DNA from: a virus
Reading direction: 5' to 3' (one strand)
Length of the DNA stretch: 30,755 nt
Virus record (IMG/VR): IMGVR_UViG_3300024262_000164
Span: 1 to 30,755 of that record
Made by a program: the position numbers and the translations under genes. This document shows, piece by piece, positions 1 to 8,633 of the stretch (position 1 is its first letter; every line of letters begins with the position of its first letter). Below the pieces are notes generated by a model. That model had not been told where the DNA came from and did no database searches. It saw nothing but the letters and a program-made list of their open reading frames with translations.

Positions 1-34
1 AACCGGTCATATTTACCGAATATGCTGGTATACA

Positions 35-1615
35 CTACCTGTTTGTGCAATTTACCGTTTCTCCTTTGAGCGTTCCGGATGAAGGTTTTACAAAAAACCA
101 TGACGCGCATTTATCCCCGGCCACTTTCGAGGCGGAAACGTCGGTAATATACAGCGGTTTTATGCCGTGGCTCTCCACATAATTGTCCACCGCCCGCATA
201 ACCCCGATCAGGCGCCGGTTGTTGACGTAATCATGCCCGCTGATGATTCCGCCTTCCCGGACCTTGCGCGACCACAGGATAATATCCAGCATCACGAAAT
301 CGTACCAGTGCATGCCGTCGATATAAACAAAATCCAAGGAATTGTCCGGGACGTCCCTTGCGGCATCCTCGCTGAATTTTTCAATGAAAACCACATCCAG
401 ACCTTCCATTCGTTTGTGGGTCATGTTCCGGAATTTAGCATGTGTTTTTTCTCCGTACCGCCGGTTGCTCAGATCATAATCTTTGTATGGATCAACCAGG
501 TACAGTTTCAGGCCCGGGATAATATTCATCATGGCGATGGCGTTTCTTCCCCGCTGTACCCCTATCTCGGCCCCGACTTTAAACCCCAATGCCGCAAAAT
601 GCTCATAAAGCCCTGCTCTGTTCATGCCTGTTTTTATTTCGGTCATATCTGTCTCCGGTTTCTCATTTTTACCCGCCGCCCCTTTGGCGGCCTGATCTTC
701 TGCTCTCTGACCTCCGACCTCTGACCTCTGACCTCTGACCTCTGACCTCTGTCCTCCGACCTCTGACCTCTGACCCCTGACCTCTTTCCCCGGCCACCCC
801 GGTACCGGATCAAACCGCTCGATCAGCGGCCACAGCTTTTTCTCCGGATATTTCTCACAGATGGCGGCGATGCTCCGTTTCTTCTCCGGATTCCGGATCA
901 CATGCGCCCGTGTCTTGTTCCAGTGGGCGTACCAGGTGTTTCGGGTGAGCACGCAGCGCCCGCCGTTCAACCAGGCGTACAGGCTGATCTCCTGGGCTTC
1001 TCTGCCCATTGACGCGAAATTCACTTCGTCCAAAAGACCCATCATGACAAACCAGCCCCGGTGCATGAACCAGCAGGACCCCTGGAACGTCATGAGATCA
1101 CAGACCTGTTGATCCTTGACCCGGTCCGCGAACTCCGGCCATTTCCGGCCCTTCAACGTTCCCCGCTCGATGTGTTCAAACTCATAATATTTCTCTCTGT
1201 GGGGCAGACTTTCCGGTCTGTCATCCTTTTTTAACCTGTCATTTCCCAGCCTGTCGGACCTATCCCAGGTCTTTACATCCAGCACATACCGCCGGGGCAC
1301 CACCACCCAGTCCGGTTTTTTTAAATCCGCTTTGAGTTTCTGGTCAAACCCCTTGTCAAAGCAGCAATGGGCGTCGCATTTGAGCAAATACGTGCCCTTG
1401 GCCATGCGCGCCCCGGTGTTAATCGCCGCCCGCATGCCTTTGGATTGGCCGTGGTGGGCGATCCTTAATCTTGTGTCAGGCTTTAACGGCGGGTCCGGCC
1501 AGTACCCGTCCAGAACTACAATAATTTCGATGCTGCCGGCGGCTTTTTCAAACACGTCGTCGACGGTGTGTTGCAGATACGGCTCATTTCGGGCCGGAAT
1601 GATTACGGATATCAT
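35..1615 (-). CDS. Glycosyltransferase family 2 fused to a class I SAM-dependent methyltransferase
   Basis: A 526-residue two-domain protein at the distal end of the tail-fibre module. Residues 1-275 look like a GT-A family 2 glycosyltransferase: VIIPARNE at 4-11, a DxD-like CDAH at 80-83, and an acidic REAQEISLYAW stretch at 205-215. Residues 324-515 look like a Methyltransf_24-type small-molecule or sugar methyltransferase: motif I EIGVQRGRNA at 350-359, then DFVYIDGMHWYDF and GGIISGHDY. The domains are joined by a linker of RGQRSEV heptapeptides (about 278-305) encoded by a 7-bp DNA repeat. The methyltransferase begins at Met324 with its own GGAG seven bases upstream (ATG at 646), so it may once have been, or may still be, translated separately. 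Residues about 119-139 come from an inserted REP-like repeat. Start: ATG with AAGGAG 13 bases upstream. The likely role is modification of host surface glycans or virion proteins; no substrate can be read from the sequence. Confidence 0.85.
   Translation of the reverse strand: MISVIIPARNEPYLQHTVDDVFEKAAGSIEIIVVLDGYWPDPPLKPDTRLRIAHHGQSKGMRAAINTGARMAKGTYLLKCDAHCCFDKGFDQKLKADLKKPDWVVVPRRYVLDVKTWDRSDRLGNDRLKKDDRPESLPHREKYYEFEHIERGTLKGRKWPEFADRVKDQQVCDLMTFQGSCWFMHRGWFVMMGLLDEVNFASMGREAQEISLYAWLNGGRCVLTRNTWYAHWNKTRAHVIRNPEKKRSIAAICEKYPEKKLWPLIERFDPVPGWPGKEVRGQRSEVGGQRSEVRGQRSEVGGQRAEDQAAKGAAGKNEKPETDMTEIKTGMNRAGLYEHFAALGFKVGAEIGVQRGRNAIAMMNIIPGLKLYLVDPYKDYDLSNRRYGEKTHAKFRNMTHKRMEGLDVVFIEKFSEDAARDVPDNSLDFVYIDGMHWYDFVMLDIILWSRKVREGGIISGHDYVNNRRLIGVMRAVDNYVESHGIKPLYITDVSASKVAGDKCASWFFVKPSSGTLKGETVNCTNR
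704..785. repeat. Heptamer tandem repeat R1 (AGGTCAG on coding strand)
   Basis: About eleven imperfect 7-bp units (plus strand TGACCTC) in the linker of the glycosyltransferase-methyltransferase fusion. It is the longest of ten copies of this repeat family in the window. In this orientation all three frames read R-G-Q-R-S-E-V without stops. Confidence 0.95.
1199..1256. repeat. REP-like hairpin copy inside the glycosyltransferase
   Basis: The plus strand starts TGTGGGGCAG and continues to a CATCCTTT tract, matching the repeat at 11229-11300 almost base for base over its first ~35 bases. It then holds a partial second arm (AGCCTGTCGG). It is read in frame as residues about 119-139 of the glycosyltransferase. 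The hairpin GGGCAGACTTTCCGGTCTGTC is preserved with changes on both arms relative to the other copies. Confidence 0.75.
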
Positions 1616-1653
1616 AATGCGGCGATACTCCTTTCAACGGTTAAAGGTTCGTT

Positions 1654-1902
1654 TTATGACGGTGACACGCTCGGGCTGATCGACGGTGACACGCTCGGGC
1701 TGATCGATGGCGACACGCTCGGACTCACCGAAGGTGACATATTAAACACCTGCGCCTCTAATGCGTCACACCGGGCCGCCAGTGCCGCAATCGCCGCCAC
1801 ATCTATCGTGATCTGCGCATCCAGCTCCGCTAACGGCGGATTCATATGTGTCGGCTTGAAATCCGTGGTTTCCGTCCACGGTGTGTGATAATTAGTGGTC
1901 AT
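1654..1902 (-). CDS. Small tail-fibre-associated protein with Ser-Pro-Ser-Val C-terminus
   Basis: An 82-residue protein. Residues 1-53 start MTTNYHTPWTETTDFKPTHMN and continue with a short Ala/Ile-rich helical heptad region. Residues 55-81 are a pure SPSV/SPSI repeat running to the stop codon. The start overlaps the end of the preceding gene by 11 bases and has AAGGGAA upstream. N-termini of this style occur in small proteins at the end of phage fibre modules, but I do not recognise a named family. The repeat tail recurs on two virion proteins of this window, suggesting the protein is also structural; this is inference. Confidence 0.6.
   Translation of the reverse strand: MTTNYHTPWTETTDFKPTHMNPPLAELDAQITIDVAAIAALAARCDALEAQVFNMSPSVSPSVSPSISPSVSPSISPSVSPS
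1657..1737 (-). repeat. 12-bp Ser-Pro-Ser-Val/Ile coding repeat
   Basis: Twenty-seven codons of (SPSV/SPSI) ending exactly at the stop. At DNA level it is a 24-bp repeat made of two 12-bp halves (SPSI + SPSV). Related repeats close the genes at 12716 and 17091. Confidence 0.9.
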
Positions 1903-2119
1903 TTTGCATTCCCTTCGTTAATGTATTAAACATCTGTGTGACCATATTTGCCATTATCGGGTTTTCTTTTAATGCCGGATGGTCTGTTAAATTTGCCATC
2001 ATGTTGTCAATGTGGGTCTTGGCATTACCCCTGGTTTCATCCTTTGCGAAAGTTAATTCTTCCAATAGTTTAGAGTGATATTCCAACGTTTTTAAAATTT
2101 GATCGATTTTTTTTTCCAT
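1892..2119 (-). CDS. Small hypothetical protein, predicted coiled coil
   Basis: A 75-residue protein beginning MEKKIDQILKTLEYHSKLLEEL, a good amphipathic helix, followed by a second helical part rich in Met and Asn. The ATG at 2119 is chosen because GGAG lies 6 bases upstream; the longer reading frame to 2287 would overlap the preceding gene heavily. It lies 10 bases after the discoidin-like fibre gene and overlaps the next gene by 11 bases, so it is translationally coupled. Function unknown; a fibre chaperone or trimerisation partner is possible but unsupported. Confidence 0.6.
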   Translation of the reverse strand: MEKKIDQILKTLEYHSKLLEELTFAKDETRGNAKTHIDNMMANLTDHPALKENPIMANMVTQMFNTLTKGMQNDH

Positions 2120-2129
2120 TGTATCTCCA

Positions 2130-3032
2130 TTATAAGAATAGAAAAAAATTGCCGCTAACATTCCCCAAAGTGATCCCTGTATAAAAAATCCGTTTTTCGT
2201 TAGCCGACCAGGGATCCTCTCCGACCACAGCATGCACATCGTCCCATTCCCATGTATCATAGTTATACTGCTGTAAAGTCCATGCAATAGGTGTGTCGCT
2301 CACAACAAAGCTGTCATTTCTTGCTCTAAATGAATATGAAGTTGGAATAATCTCATCCAGAGCGTCAAAACTAAATCGCCACCAATGAGCAGTTTCTCCG
2401 GCATAATCCGAATGCCATAGTGTTGATGTTGAGTCATCGATGGCCCCGGATGCGACATAGGTTGAATATACCGACGAACCTTCCGATAATCCATCTGCCT
2501 CATCCAATACATCCACTGCACCCACAAGAAGCTCGATCTCAACGAATGCACAATATCCCCGATAGCTGGGTGGAAAATCGTCAAATCTAAACCTGAACCT
2601 TGGCCCACCGGATATATTAAAAGTTCTTTTTTCATTGGCTGACCAAATTGGTTCATCGACCACCTGATGGATCGTTACCCACTCATCGACAATCCATTTT
2701 TGCAATCGCCAAGCTATTGGCGTATCACTTCCGGAATAACCATCATTTCTTGCACGAAAAGTGTATGAAGTCGGATCAATTCCTGTTGTTGAATCTAAGT
2801 CAAATCGCCACCAATGAGCAGTCTCTCCGGCATAATTCGAATGCCATCCGGATGTATCATTGTCATCGCACGCATAAGATGCCGATGATAATTCACTTGA
2901 AGCTGATGCAGTTCCTTCAGCATTGTCCAGCACATCTGCCCCATCAATGAGTTCAATCTCATAAAAAAAACAATATCCCCGATAGCTGGGTGGAAAATCG
3001 TCGAATAAAAATCTGAATTTGTCACCGGCCAT
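2130..3032 (-). CDS. Tail-fibre/adhesin protein with two tandem discoidin-like carbohydrate-binding repeats
   Basis: A 300-residue protein consisting almost wholly of two copies of a ~140-residue unit. Both copies share RF.FDDFPPSYRGYC, EIEL, ADVLD, a run of Ser/Ala, then HS.YAGETAHWWRF, PTSY.FRARND, SDTPIAW and WSANEKR. The layout (indel-rich Ser stretch, W-H-S, AHWWRFDF, FRARND) fits the F5/8 type C/discoidin galactose-binding fold used by phage adhesins for glycan binding. The start is placed at ATG 3032, one base after the stop of the preceding gene, as at other junctions here. An earlier ATG at 3101 would overlap that gene by 68 bases, although the extra residues (TIWSQTYRD) weakly resemble the repeat junction WSANEKR. 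Expected on the outer tail tip. Confidence 0.75.
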   Translation of the reverse strand: MAGDKFRFLFDDFPPSYRGYCFFYEIELIDGADVLDNAEGTASASSELSSASYACDDNDTSGWHSNYAGETAHWWRFDLDSTTGIDPTSYTFRARNDGYSGSDTPIAWRLQKWIVDEWVTIHQVVDEPIWSANEKRTFNISGGPRFRFRFDDFPPSYRGYCAFVEIELLVGAVDVLDEADGLSEGSSVYSTYVASGAIDDSTSTLWHSDYAGETAHWWRFSFDALDEIIPTSYSFRARNDSFVVSDTPIAWTLQQYNYDTWEWDDVHAVVGEDPWSANEKRIFYTGITLGNVSGNFFLFL

Positions 3033-3033
3033 A

Positions 3034-4584
3034 TTATGAATATCCCGATACGTTTGCGACCAGATCGTAACTGCCGGACTCTGCATGGTATATAAACCCA
3101 AGGTACGACCTGGTATCTGCTTCCAATGAAATGGATGCTTCCGTTATTTCATCCCCGTATTCGACACTTGCAGGCAGGGTCACTACGCGAGCCCCTGTAC
3201 CATCCTGTATGATTCGTAATATTAATTTATCACCGTCAAATGCCTCTTCAAAATCCAGTGTCAAATCCCGTTCAACTGTCAATTCCGCCTTGGCACCGGA
3301 TGACCATGTGATGGTGACGGTGCCGCTCCCAGGGTCGGTGATAGTTCTAAAAAGATCATTAACATTGGGCGGCCCTTCGATTTCCAAACCAAACTCATTA
3401 ATTAGAGGTAATTTCGAAAATGCCGTTACCCCAATATCACCTATGCTGTCCGATTCTGTTATGACGGCCATAAACAATGGAGAAGTTTCTGTATTCACCT
3501 GGTTTCGCTGATAAACAAATGTATATCCCGAACCGACAAATGATTGTGAAACGATGCTGTCATCCCAGCCGGTGTCTCCGGAATATATTTGTCCGGTTCC
3601 GTCAACATTGTTTAATGTAATCGTATAATTTCCGGATAATGACCATCCGTATTGATCTTTAACCGTCACCGTAATATTTGTTTCGGGATAGTCGGTTCCA
3701 AGATTCCATTCAAATTCATCAATATGTGTAATTACGAGAGAGGCTTGATCCCTTTCGGTGAATTCCCTCCCGATATCCCCGCTTGTAACTTCAGTCATGC
3801 CTTGATATACAAGGATATATTCTCCTAATTGAACATGGTCTGCGGTAATCACCGGTTTCGTAGGGGTTGTGGACGCGGTTCCTTTAACGTAATCAATAAT
3901 CCCGTCGATGCCGACCTGAAACGTGTCATACCTGGCTGTATAAGCTCCGGCCGGAGCGGCATCCAGCGTATGAACAGCATAGATATCCCCCATTGTATAG
4001 GCCGGAAAAACCTCGTCCATTGTCATGGGCGAATCCGATTCATCCATCGTAACGTAATTTTCAATCTGGCCCATTGTTGCCGGTGGATACGTTTCGTCCA
4101 TTGTCATGGGCGGATCAGACTCATCCATCGTAAAATATCCGACGGCCCCTCCGGACAGCGTATAAGTCTCTTCATTGATTCGATACGTTCCATCAGTAAT
4201 GGAAACCGACATTGACGGTGGAATTGTAGCTAAAACGGCGCAGCCTGAAATTATACCATCGGGCAGTGCGGCGGAGGCCGGATGAGATGAATACCCGGGT
4301 ACCGGTGTCGGGATGGCCATACCATGTCCGACAATTTCTGAAAATCCACGGGTGCCTGTTCTATGAACAATCCGTACGGCATTCCCGGGTTTCATCCATG
4401 ACGGAACGGTGGCCTCGTTCCTGGGAAAATAACAGTTGATATATTCGTTTGAGCCCTGAATTTTAACACGGGCCAAAAAATTAACCCAATCAATATCCCA
4501 CAAAATTCCGTCACGCGTTTCCGCAGCAACATTGATCCGTTTTTTTATGGACCTTCCCGCGAATTTTCTGACGTACAGCCTCAT
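3034..4584 (-). CDS. Putative tail fibre / baseplate-attached protein
   Basis: A 516-residue protein. Residues 1-95 form a small basic beta-rich N-terminal domain (MRLYVRKFAGRSIKKRI... WMKPGNAVRIVHRTG) likely to dock on the tail tip. Residues 150-203 hold a ~28-residue direct repeat (TMDESDPPMTMDE...ATMGQ, then TMDESDSPMTMDE...YTMGD). Residues ~255-370 look like an Ig-like fibre segment (DYPETNITVTVKDQYGWSL). Residues ~405-515 look like a common phage fibre C-terminal domain (GDKLILRIIQDGTGARVVTLP... LGFIYHAESGSYDLVA). The start overlaps the hub gene by 4 bases (ATGA). No enzymatic motif is seen. Confidence 0.65.
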   Translation of the reverse strand: MRLYVRKFAGRSIKKRINVAAETRDGILWDIDWVNFLARVKIQGSNEYINCYFPRNEATVPSWMKPGNAVRIVHRTGTRGFSEIVGHGMAIPTPVPGYSSHPASAALPDGIISGCAVLATIPPSMSVSITDGTYRINEETYTLSGGAVGYFTMDESDPPMTMDETYPPATMGQIENYVTMDESDSPMTMDEVFPAYTMGDIYAVHTLDAAPAGAYTARYDTFQVGIDGIIDYVKGTASTTPTKPVITADHVQLGEYILVYQGMTEVTSGDIGREFTERDQASLVITHIDEFEWNLGTDYPETNITVTVKDQYGWSLSGNYTITLNNVDGTGQIYSGDTGWDDSIVSQSFVGSGYTFVYQRNQVNTETSPLFMAVITESDSIGDIGVTAFSKLPLINEFGLEIEGPPNVNDLFRTITDPGSGTVTITWSSGAKAELTVERDLTLDFEEAFDGDKLILRIIQDGTGARVVTLPASVEYGDEITEASISLEADTRSYLGFIYHAESGSYDLVANVSGYS

Positions 4585-7500
4585 ATGAGTCTCCAGCCCG
4601 TTATATCATCGGTGGTTTCGCCGCCAATTTTTATGGTTCTTTTTAAATTTGTTATGAATGTTTTAACTTCTTCCCCGGAATGTGGATGATTTACGATAAT
4701 GATGTCCCCGATTTCGTCCTGCAAATGTGATATTTTTTGATATTTGATTCGATTTCTTTGGGCCATAACAACCGCCAATTCCTGATCCGCCACTACTTGA
4801 CAAGAATTGACGGTATAACACAGTGCATCGTCAATTGTTTCCGTGATGACTTTTCCATCTAATTCGTCTTGTAATTTATAATCGTTCGCCTCTGCCTGAA
4901 ATGTCCTTTTTTCATGCCCGATGGGCCGGGCGTGAATATTATAATTATAAGATGCAATGGCCCCCAGGATATTTAAAACAACGCTTGCGCATATATTGGA
5001 GGCGAGAATATACGGTCCGCAACGACTGCCCGCACCGAATGCTCCGTCACACGTGACTGCCATGTATCCGGTAGCCAGCAGTGCAGCGACCGCGCCGATA
5101 AACGCACCTTGAAGATTCGGCGCTTCGATAGTGATGATCAGATAATGTTCGTTGGGATCTTCATATGACAGGTATTCATGGCCCTCGGAAGCAAACGCAT
5201 TTAAAAATGTCTGAAATTCAGATATTGACTGAATAATCTCAAGCCGGGGGTGCCGGCATGTGCGCTCGTGATCATCCGAATACCACACGATTTCTTCAAG
5301 GTCTTTCCCCCACCAGCCCGTCGTTCCGCTGACAGATCCTACACTTTCCTCATCGTATAAAATTTCCGTGTAGGCATTCGCCATGCCTTTGACAACCACC
5401 CTGTTGGTAAACGTCGAATACGAATCGTCCGGGCTGAATTCAACAATGATTGACGTAGTATACGTATGACTGGCCGCTTTAGTGATATCCAAATGCCGGG
5501 GTTCAAATACGCCGTCCACGTTCACGAACGGATAATACATGAAATGATCAAGAAATTCCTTGATGATATCATCCAAAGACATATCTATGTATTGATGATA
5601 AATTCCATGCTCTCCGGTCAGCGTGGGAATATCCATTTCGCTATATTCCATATCGCCGTTCGAATGCAGGATGTCTTCAATAACAATGTCCGGCAAATCC
5701 CCGTTGAACCATCGGGTCGCCACAACCTCATTGCTTTCCCAGAGCGTCCGGAGGTCTTCCGCAACGACGTCTATTTGCGGATATTTCTCATTCGAATATA
5801 CCAGTTTTGTTTCCCTGGCATAAAATACACCCTGGGCCTGCCAATATTCGGTTCCGCTGATTTTCTCACCGAGCCTTACCGTAAATTTTCGTCCTTTTTT
5901 CAAAAATATCGAGTAGGTTGATAAAAGGTTCTGCGGGTCGAACAGGTGCCCGTGGGACAGGGAAAACCGGAGCTTTGTCGGCGCTTCGATATCCCATTCG
6001 ATCACCACCATAGATCCATCCACCAGGAAATCGGACAGGTTCCGATCCCCGGCCAGACTGCCCCACATGATGGATTCCTCGTCCCCGTCTTCGGTATGCT
6101 GCCACAGATTCCACAGCACATAATCTGGGTCATAGACGATGGACGGTTCCCTCTCAAATTGCCGATACGTGTATTCGTCAAAGGTGAGACAGGTGGGAGT
6201 TAAATCCGGATTTTCTATTTCGGCATATTTTAGAACGCTATATGAACCGTATAACGAAAAAGCAACAACCAGGGTGGCATCGCCCAGCCCTCCCAGATAT
6301 GGCGCATATATTGTTTTTGTAACCGGGTCATACCCCAGGCCCTTCCCCCACATTTTTTCGAGAGCTCCATCCGGCAACATGCCCGGAACTGTTGCGTTGT
6401 TGAATATTTCCCAGCCGTTTGTCAGCGTGTCAAAAACTGCAACTCCGCCAATGCCTGTCTGGCCACAGGTCATTAAAATATCTGTTGTTTCTATTATCCG
6501 CAAATTATCAAGCGAGTATTCGCTTGCCGATCCCCATGACGGCTCGAAATATTGAACGGATTCATCAGCTACCCTTACTCGGCCCAATCCGCGCCTGTCG
6601 GACTGACCGGCATAGTATGTAAACGTAAAATAAAAATATCCGTCTATATAAACCGCCTGATTGCAGCCGTTATGCGGCATCCCTGCATTATCAACATTGT
6701 TAAAGTTGTAAACCTCATCACCATTTAAATTTGTAACGTAAATTCCCTGGGCCGTCGCAAACAGCAAGCAGTCAAGAGCTTCAATGTAACTAAACTGCCG
6801 GGCATATTGCACATGGGGGTTTGGCGGATTAGTGATGTGAATAACCTCATTCCATGTATAGTATCCGGTGATGCCGTCCGGCTGTTCCAGCAGGTCTATC
6901 CATCCGACAGCGTAGGCCGATTGAAACATGTATGCACCGGCATAATATATCCACATTCTGCTGGAGCTTTCGGTTACTCTTATAAACGACTTATTAGGCC
7001 CGATTCTGTCTCCTATTACTTCATAATTTACGGCTATGTTTTGTGGAATCCCGGTATCTAATTTATTCGTATAGTTTGTAATCGTTTCCATTTGATGGTC
7101 AAGGACCATCAATAAATTCCCACTAATATGAACGGTGTATTTGGAGTCATCGCAGAAAAAATACTCGGCTCCGGGCACTTTGACAAATGCAGGGGATGTC
7201 GTGGTATCATAATTTCTTTCATATTCCCAGTTCTCGATATCAACGTCCCAGTTTCCAATATATGTTGTGGTATAATTATATGTTGAATGGATATATAGTT
7301 TTTGATCCGCGTGATTATAATATAAATTTCTTGGAATAAGATCAGAATAGGGGAACCCGTCCATAGTGGTTATTAGCCATCTCGCGACTTTTTCATCCGC
7401 ATAGATTATCGTTAAATCGCCGTCTTCCATTTGCGATACGGTTGGATGTAGCGCTCTTTGACCAAGAAGGGTATAAGATGTTATCTGCTGGGGAGACGAC

Positions 7501-8246
7501 CACGTGCTTGCATTATCATCGGAATAAACCGAAAAAATATTATTGACTTCGGAATTGTTTTGGAAAAGGTACAAATAATCAAAATGAAGAAATATCCGGC
7601 CACTCACAAGTTGAAGTAAATGCGGGTTGTTTTTATATCCTGAATCTTCAAGCCCGGATAATGTTATCGTTGACCCGGCAGACCATGATGTAAAATTACC
7701 GGAAGTGCGTTTTGTTAGCTGATAACTGTTTTCTTCGGACGGCGGTTCATCGGTTCCTTCGGCATAAACCAATAAATACGTGTTATTTGCCAGCGTTATG
7801 ACATGCGGAGATGATACCCAGCCGAATCCTGTGGCAATGGTTCCGTATGATACCTGCACCCCTGCCGGGGTAATCGTCCTGTAATAAATCCCCTGTTCCG
7901 ATGTATATACAATGCCGATATTATTGTCTGTCAGTTCTGTTAATGATACGGAACCGGCAACGCCTATTCCGCCAACATAATCAAGCTCAACGTCGGTGAA
8001 TTGCCCGCGATCTGTATCCGTACAGATATAATGCGTTTTTCCATCTTCCTTGACATACACACCGGCCAACGCACCCGTTGACAACAACACGATGTTTGGT
8101 GAGTACTCATTTGTATCATCACTGCTCAAATATTGGCCGTAAATCGGCGGTTCCGTCGCAATGGGCGAACTAACGATCTCAACAATGGGTCGGTGATTGA
8201 TACCGTCCTGGGCGGTTTTTAGGGTGGCGTTGAGGGTAATGGACAT
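4581..8246 (-). CDS. Tail hub/tip protein with a large inserted beta-propeller
   Basis: A 1221-residue protein. Residues 1-30 (MSITLNATLKTAQDGINHRP) and 730-1220 read like a siphophage tail hub: NLSDFLVDGSMVVIEWDI at 736-753, then WQAQGVFYARETKL, VVAEDLRTLWES and a gp27-like DLPDIVIEDILHSNG... FTNRVVVKG. Between them, ~35-700 is a beta-propeller-like array of short strands with an Asp-box-like SDDNASTW at 242-249 (family S-x-D-x-G-x-T-W); no sialidase catalytic Arg/Tyr set can be assigned. Two hydrophobic segments lie at ~1047-1064 and ~1079-1098, unusual for a soluble hub. The start is a TAATG overlap with the upstream gene's stop, so the two are coupled. The propeller probably binds a receptor glycan at the tail tip (inference). 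Confidence 0.75.
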   Translation of the reverse strand: MSITLNATLKTAQDGINHRPIVEIVSSPIATEPPIYGQYLSSDDTNEYSPNIVLLSTGALAGVYVKEDGKTHYICTDTDRGQFTDVELDYVGGIGVAGSVSLTELTDNNIGIVYTSEQGIYYRTITPAGVQVSYGTIATGFGWVSSPHVITLANNTYLLVYAEGTDEPPSEENSYQLTKRTSGNFTSWSAGSTITLSGLEDSGYKNNPHLLQLVSGRIFLHFDYLYLFQNNSEVNNIFSVYSDDNASTWSSPQQITSYTLLGQRALHPTVSQMEDGDLTIIYADEKVARWLITTMDGFPYSDLIPRNLYYNHADQKLYIHSTYNYTTTYIGNWDVDIENWEYERNYDTTTSPAFVKVPGAEYFFCDDSKYTVHISGNLLMVLDHQMETITNYTNKLDTGIPQNIAVNYEVIGDRIGPNKSFIRVTESSSRMWIYYAGAYMFQSAYAVGWIDLLEQPDGITGYYTWNEVIHITNPPNPHVQYARQFSYIEALDCLLFATAQGIYVTNLNGDEVYNFNNVDNAGMPHNGCNQAVYIDGYFYFTFTYYAGQSDRRGLGRVRVADESVQYFEPSWGSASEYSLDNLRIIETTDILMTCGQTGIGGVAVFDTLTNGWEIFNNATVPGMLPDGALEKMWGKGLGYDPVTKTIYAPYLGGLGDATLVVAFSLYGSYSVLKYAEIENPDLTPTCLTFDEYTYRQFEREPSIVYDPDYVLWNLWQHTEDGDEESIMWGSLAGDRNLSDFLVDGSMVVIEWDIEAPTKLRFSLSHGHLFDPQNLLSTYSIFLKKGRKFTVRLGEKISGTEYWQAQGVFYARETKLVYSNEKYPQIDVVAEDLRTLWESNEVVATRWFNGDLPDIVIEDILHSNGDMEYSEMDIPTLTGEHGIYHQYIDMSLDDIIKEFLDHFMYYPFVNVDGVFEPRHLDITKAASHTYTTSIIVEFSPDDSYSTFTNRVVVKGMANAYTEILYDEESVGSVSGTTGWWGKDLEEIVWYSDDHERTCRHPRLEIIQSISEFQTFLNAFASEGHEYLSYEDPNEHYLIITIEAPNLQGAFIGAVAALLATGYMAVTCDGAFGAGSRCGPYILASNICASVVLNILGAIASYNYNIHARPIGHEKRTFQAEANDYKLQDELDGKVITETIDDALCYTVNSCQVVADQELAVVMAQRNRIKYQKISHLQDEIGDIIIVNHPHSGEEVKTFITNLKRTIKIGGETTDDITGWRLI

Positions 8247-8611
8247 TATGCGACCTCAGACATAATAAGCAGAATCATTTCAACATTTTTACGATAGGCC
8301 GCGCCGGCGCCGGCGTCCAGGTGATATTCCCCGTTAAGGCTCAGGACCTCCACATTGTACGTTGACCCGTTCTCCGGATCCCAGACCACCTGGGCGTCCG
8401 CGTCCCGGATGGCCAGCAGTGAATCAAACTGAGCGGTGGACATGAACGACCATGGCAAAGGGATTTTTTGCCCGGGAATAAAAACGCCCCATGAAAAAAA
8501 AGCCACGCCGCCCAGGGTTTTGATGTCACCGGTCCGGCGCTCTCCCGTGATAATGGGCACGGGCTCGTTCGGGTTGATAGCGAACGTATATGCTCCCAGG
8601 GTCATGGCCAT
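8246..8611 (-). CDS. Minor tail protein (distal-tail position)
   Basis: A 121-residue protein lying between tape measure and hub, the slot of lambda gpM/gpL or of distal tail proteins. It starts MAMTLGAYTFAINPNEPVPI and ends with a beta-rich WDPENGSTYNVEVLSLNGEYHLDAGAGAAYRKNVEMILLI, the style of tail-tip ring proteins. The start has only a weak, distant GGAG and two nearby ATGs (8611 and 8605). The stop overlaps the hub start by one base. The role is assigned by position; sequence support is modest. Confidence 0.6.
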   Translation of the reverse strand: MAMTLGAYTFAINPNEPVPIITGERRTGDIKTLGGVAFFSWGVFIPGQKIPLPWSFMSTAQFDSLLAIRDADAQVVWDPENGSTYNVEVLSLNGEYHLDAGAGAAYRKNVEMILLIMSEVA

Positions 8612-8633
8612 GATGAAAAATGCTCCGCATTTT

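Noticed and set aside
35-646. DNA methyltransferase for restriction evasion
   Set aside because: No DPPY/NPPY or PC motif; the domain is of the small-molecule or sugar methyltransferase type.
167-724. Plus-strand open frames, several over 100 codons
   Set aside because: They lie opposite confident minus-strand genes, lack Shine-Dalgarno sites and show no recognisable domains; high GC at codon third positions explains them.
704-785. CRISPR-like array
   Set aside because: Units are 7 bp and contiguous with no spacers; no cas genes are present.
2130-3101. Earlier start at 3101 for the discoidin-like protein
   Set aside because: It would overlap a well-supported upstream reading frame by 68 bases, and a coupled ATG one base after that gene's stop is available.
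4581-8246. Active sialidase in the hub propeller
   Set aside because: Only one clear Asp-box is seen and no arginine triad or Tyr/Glu pair can be assigned.
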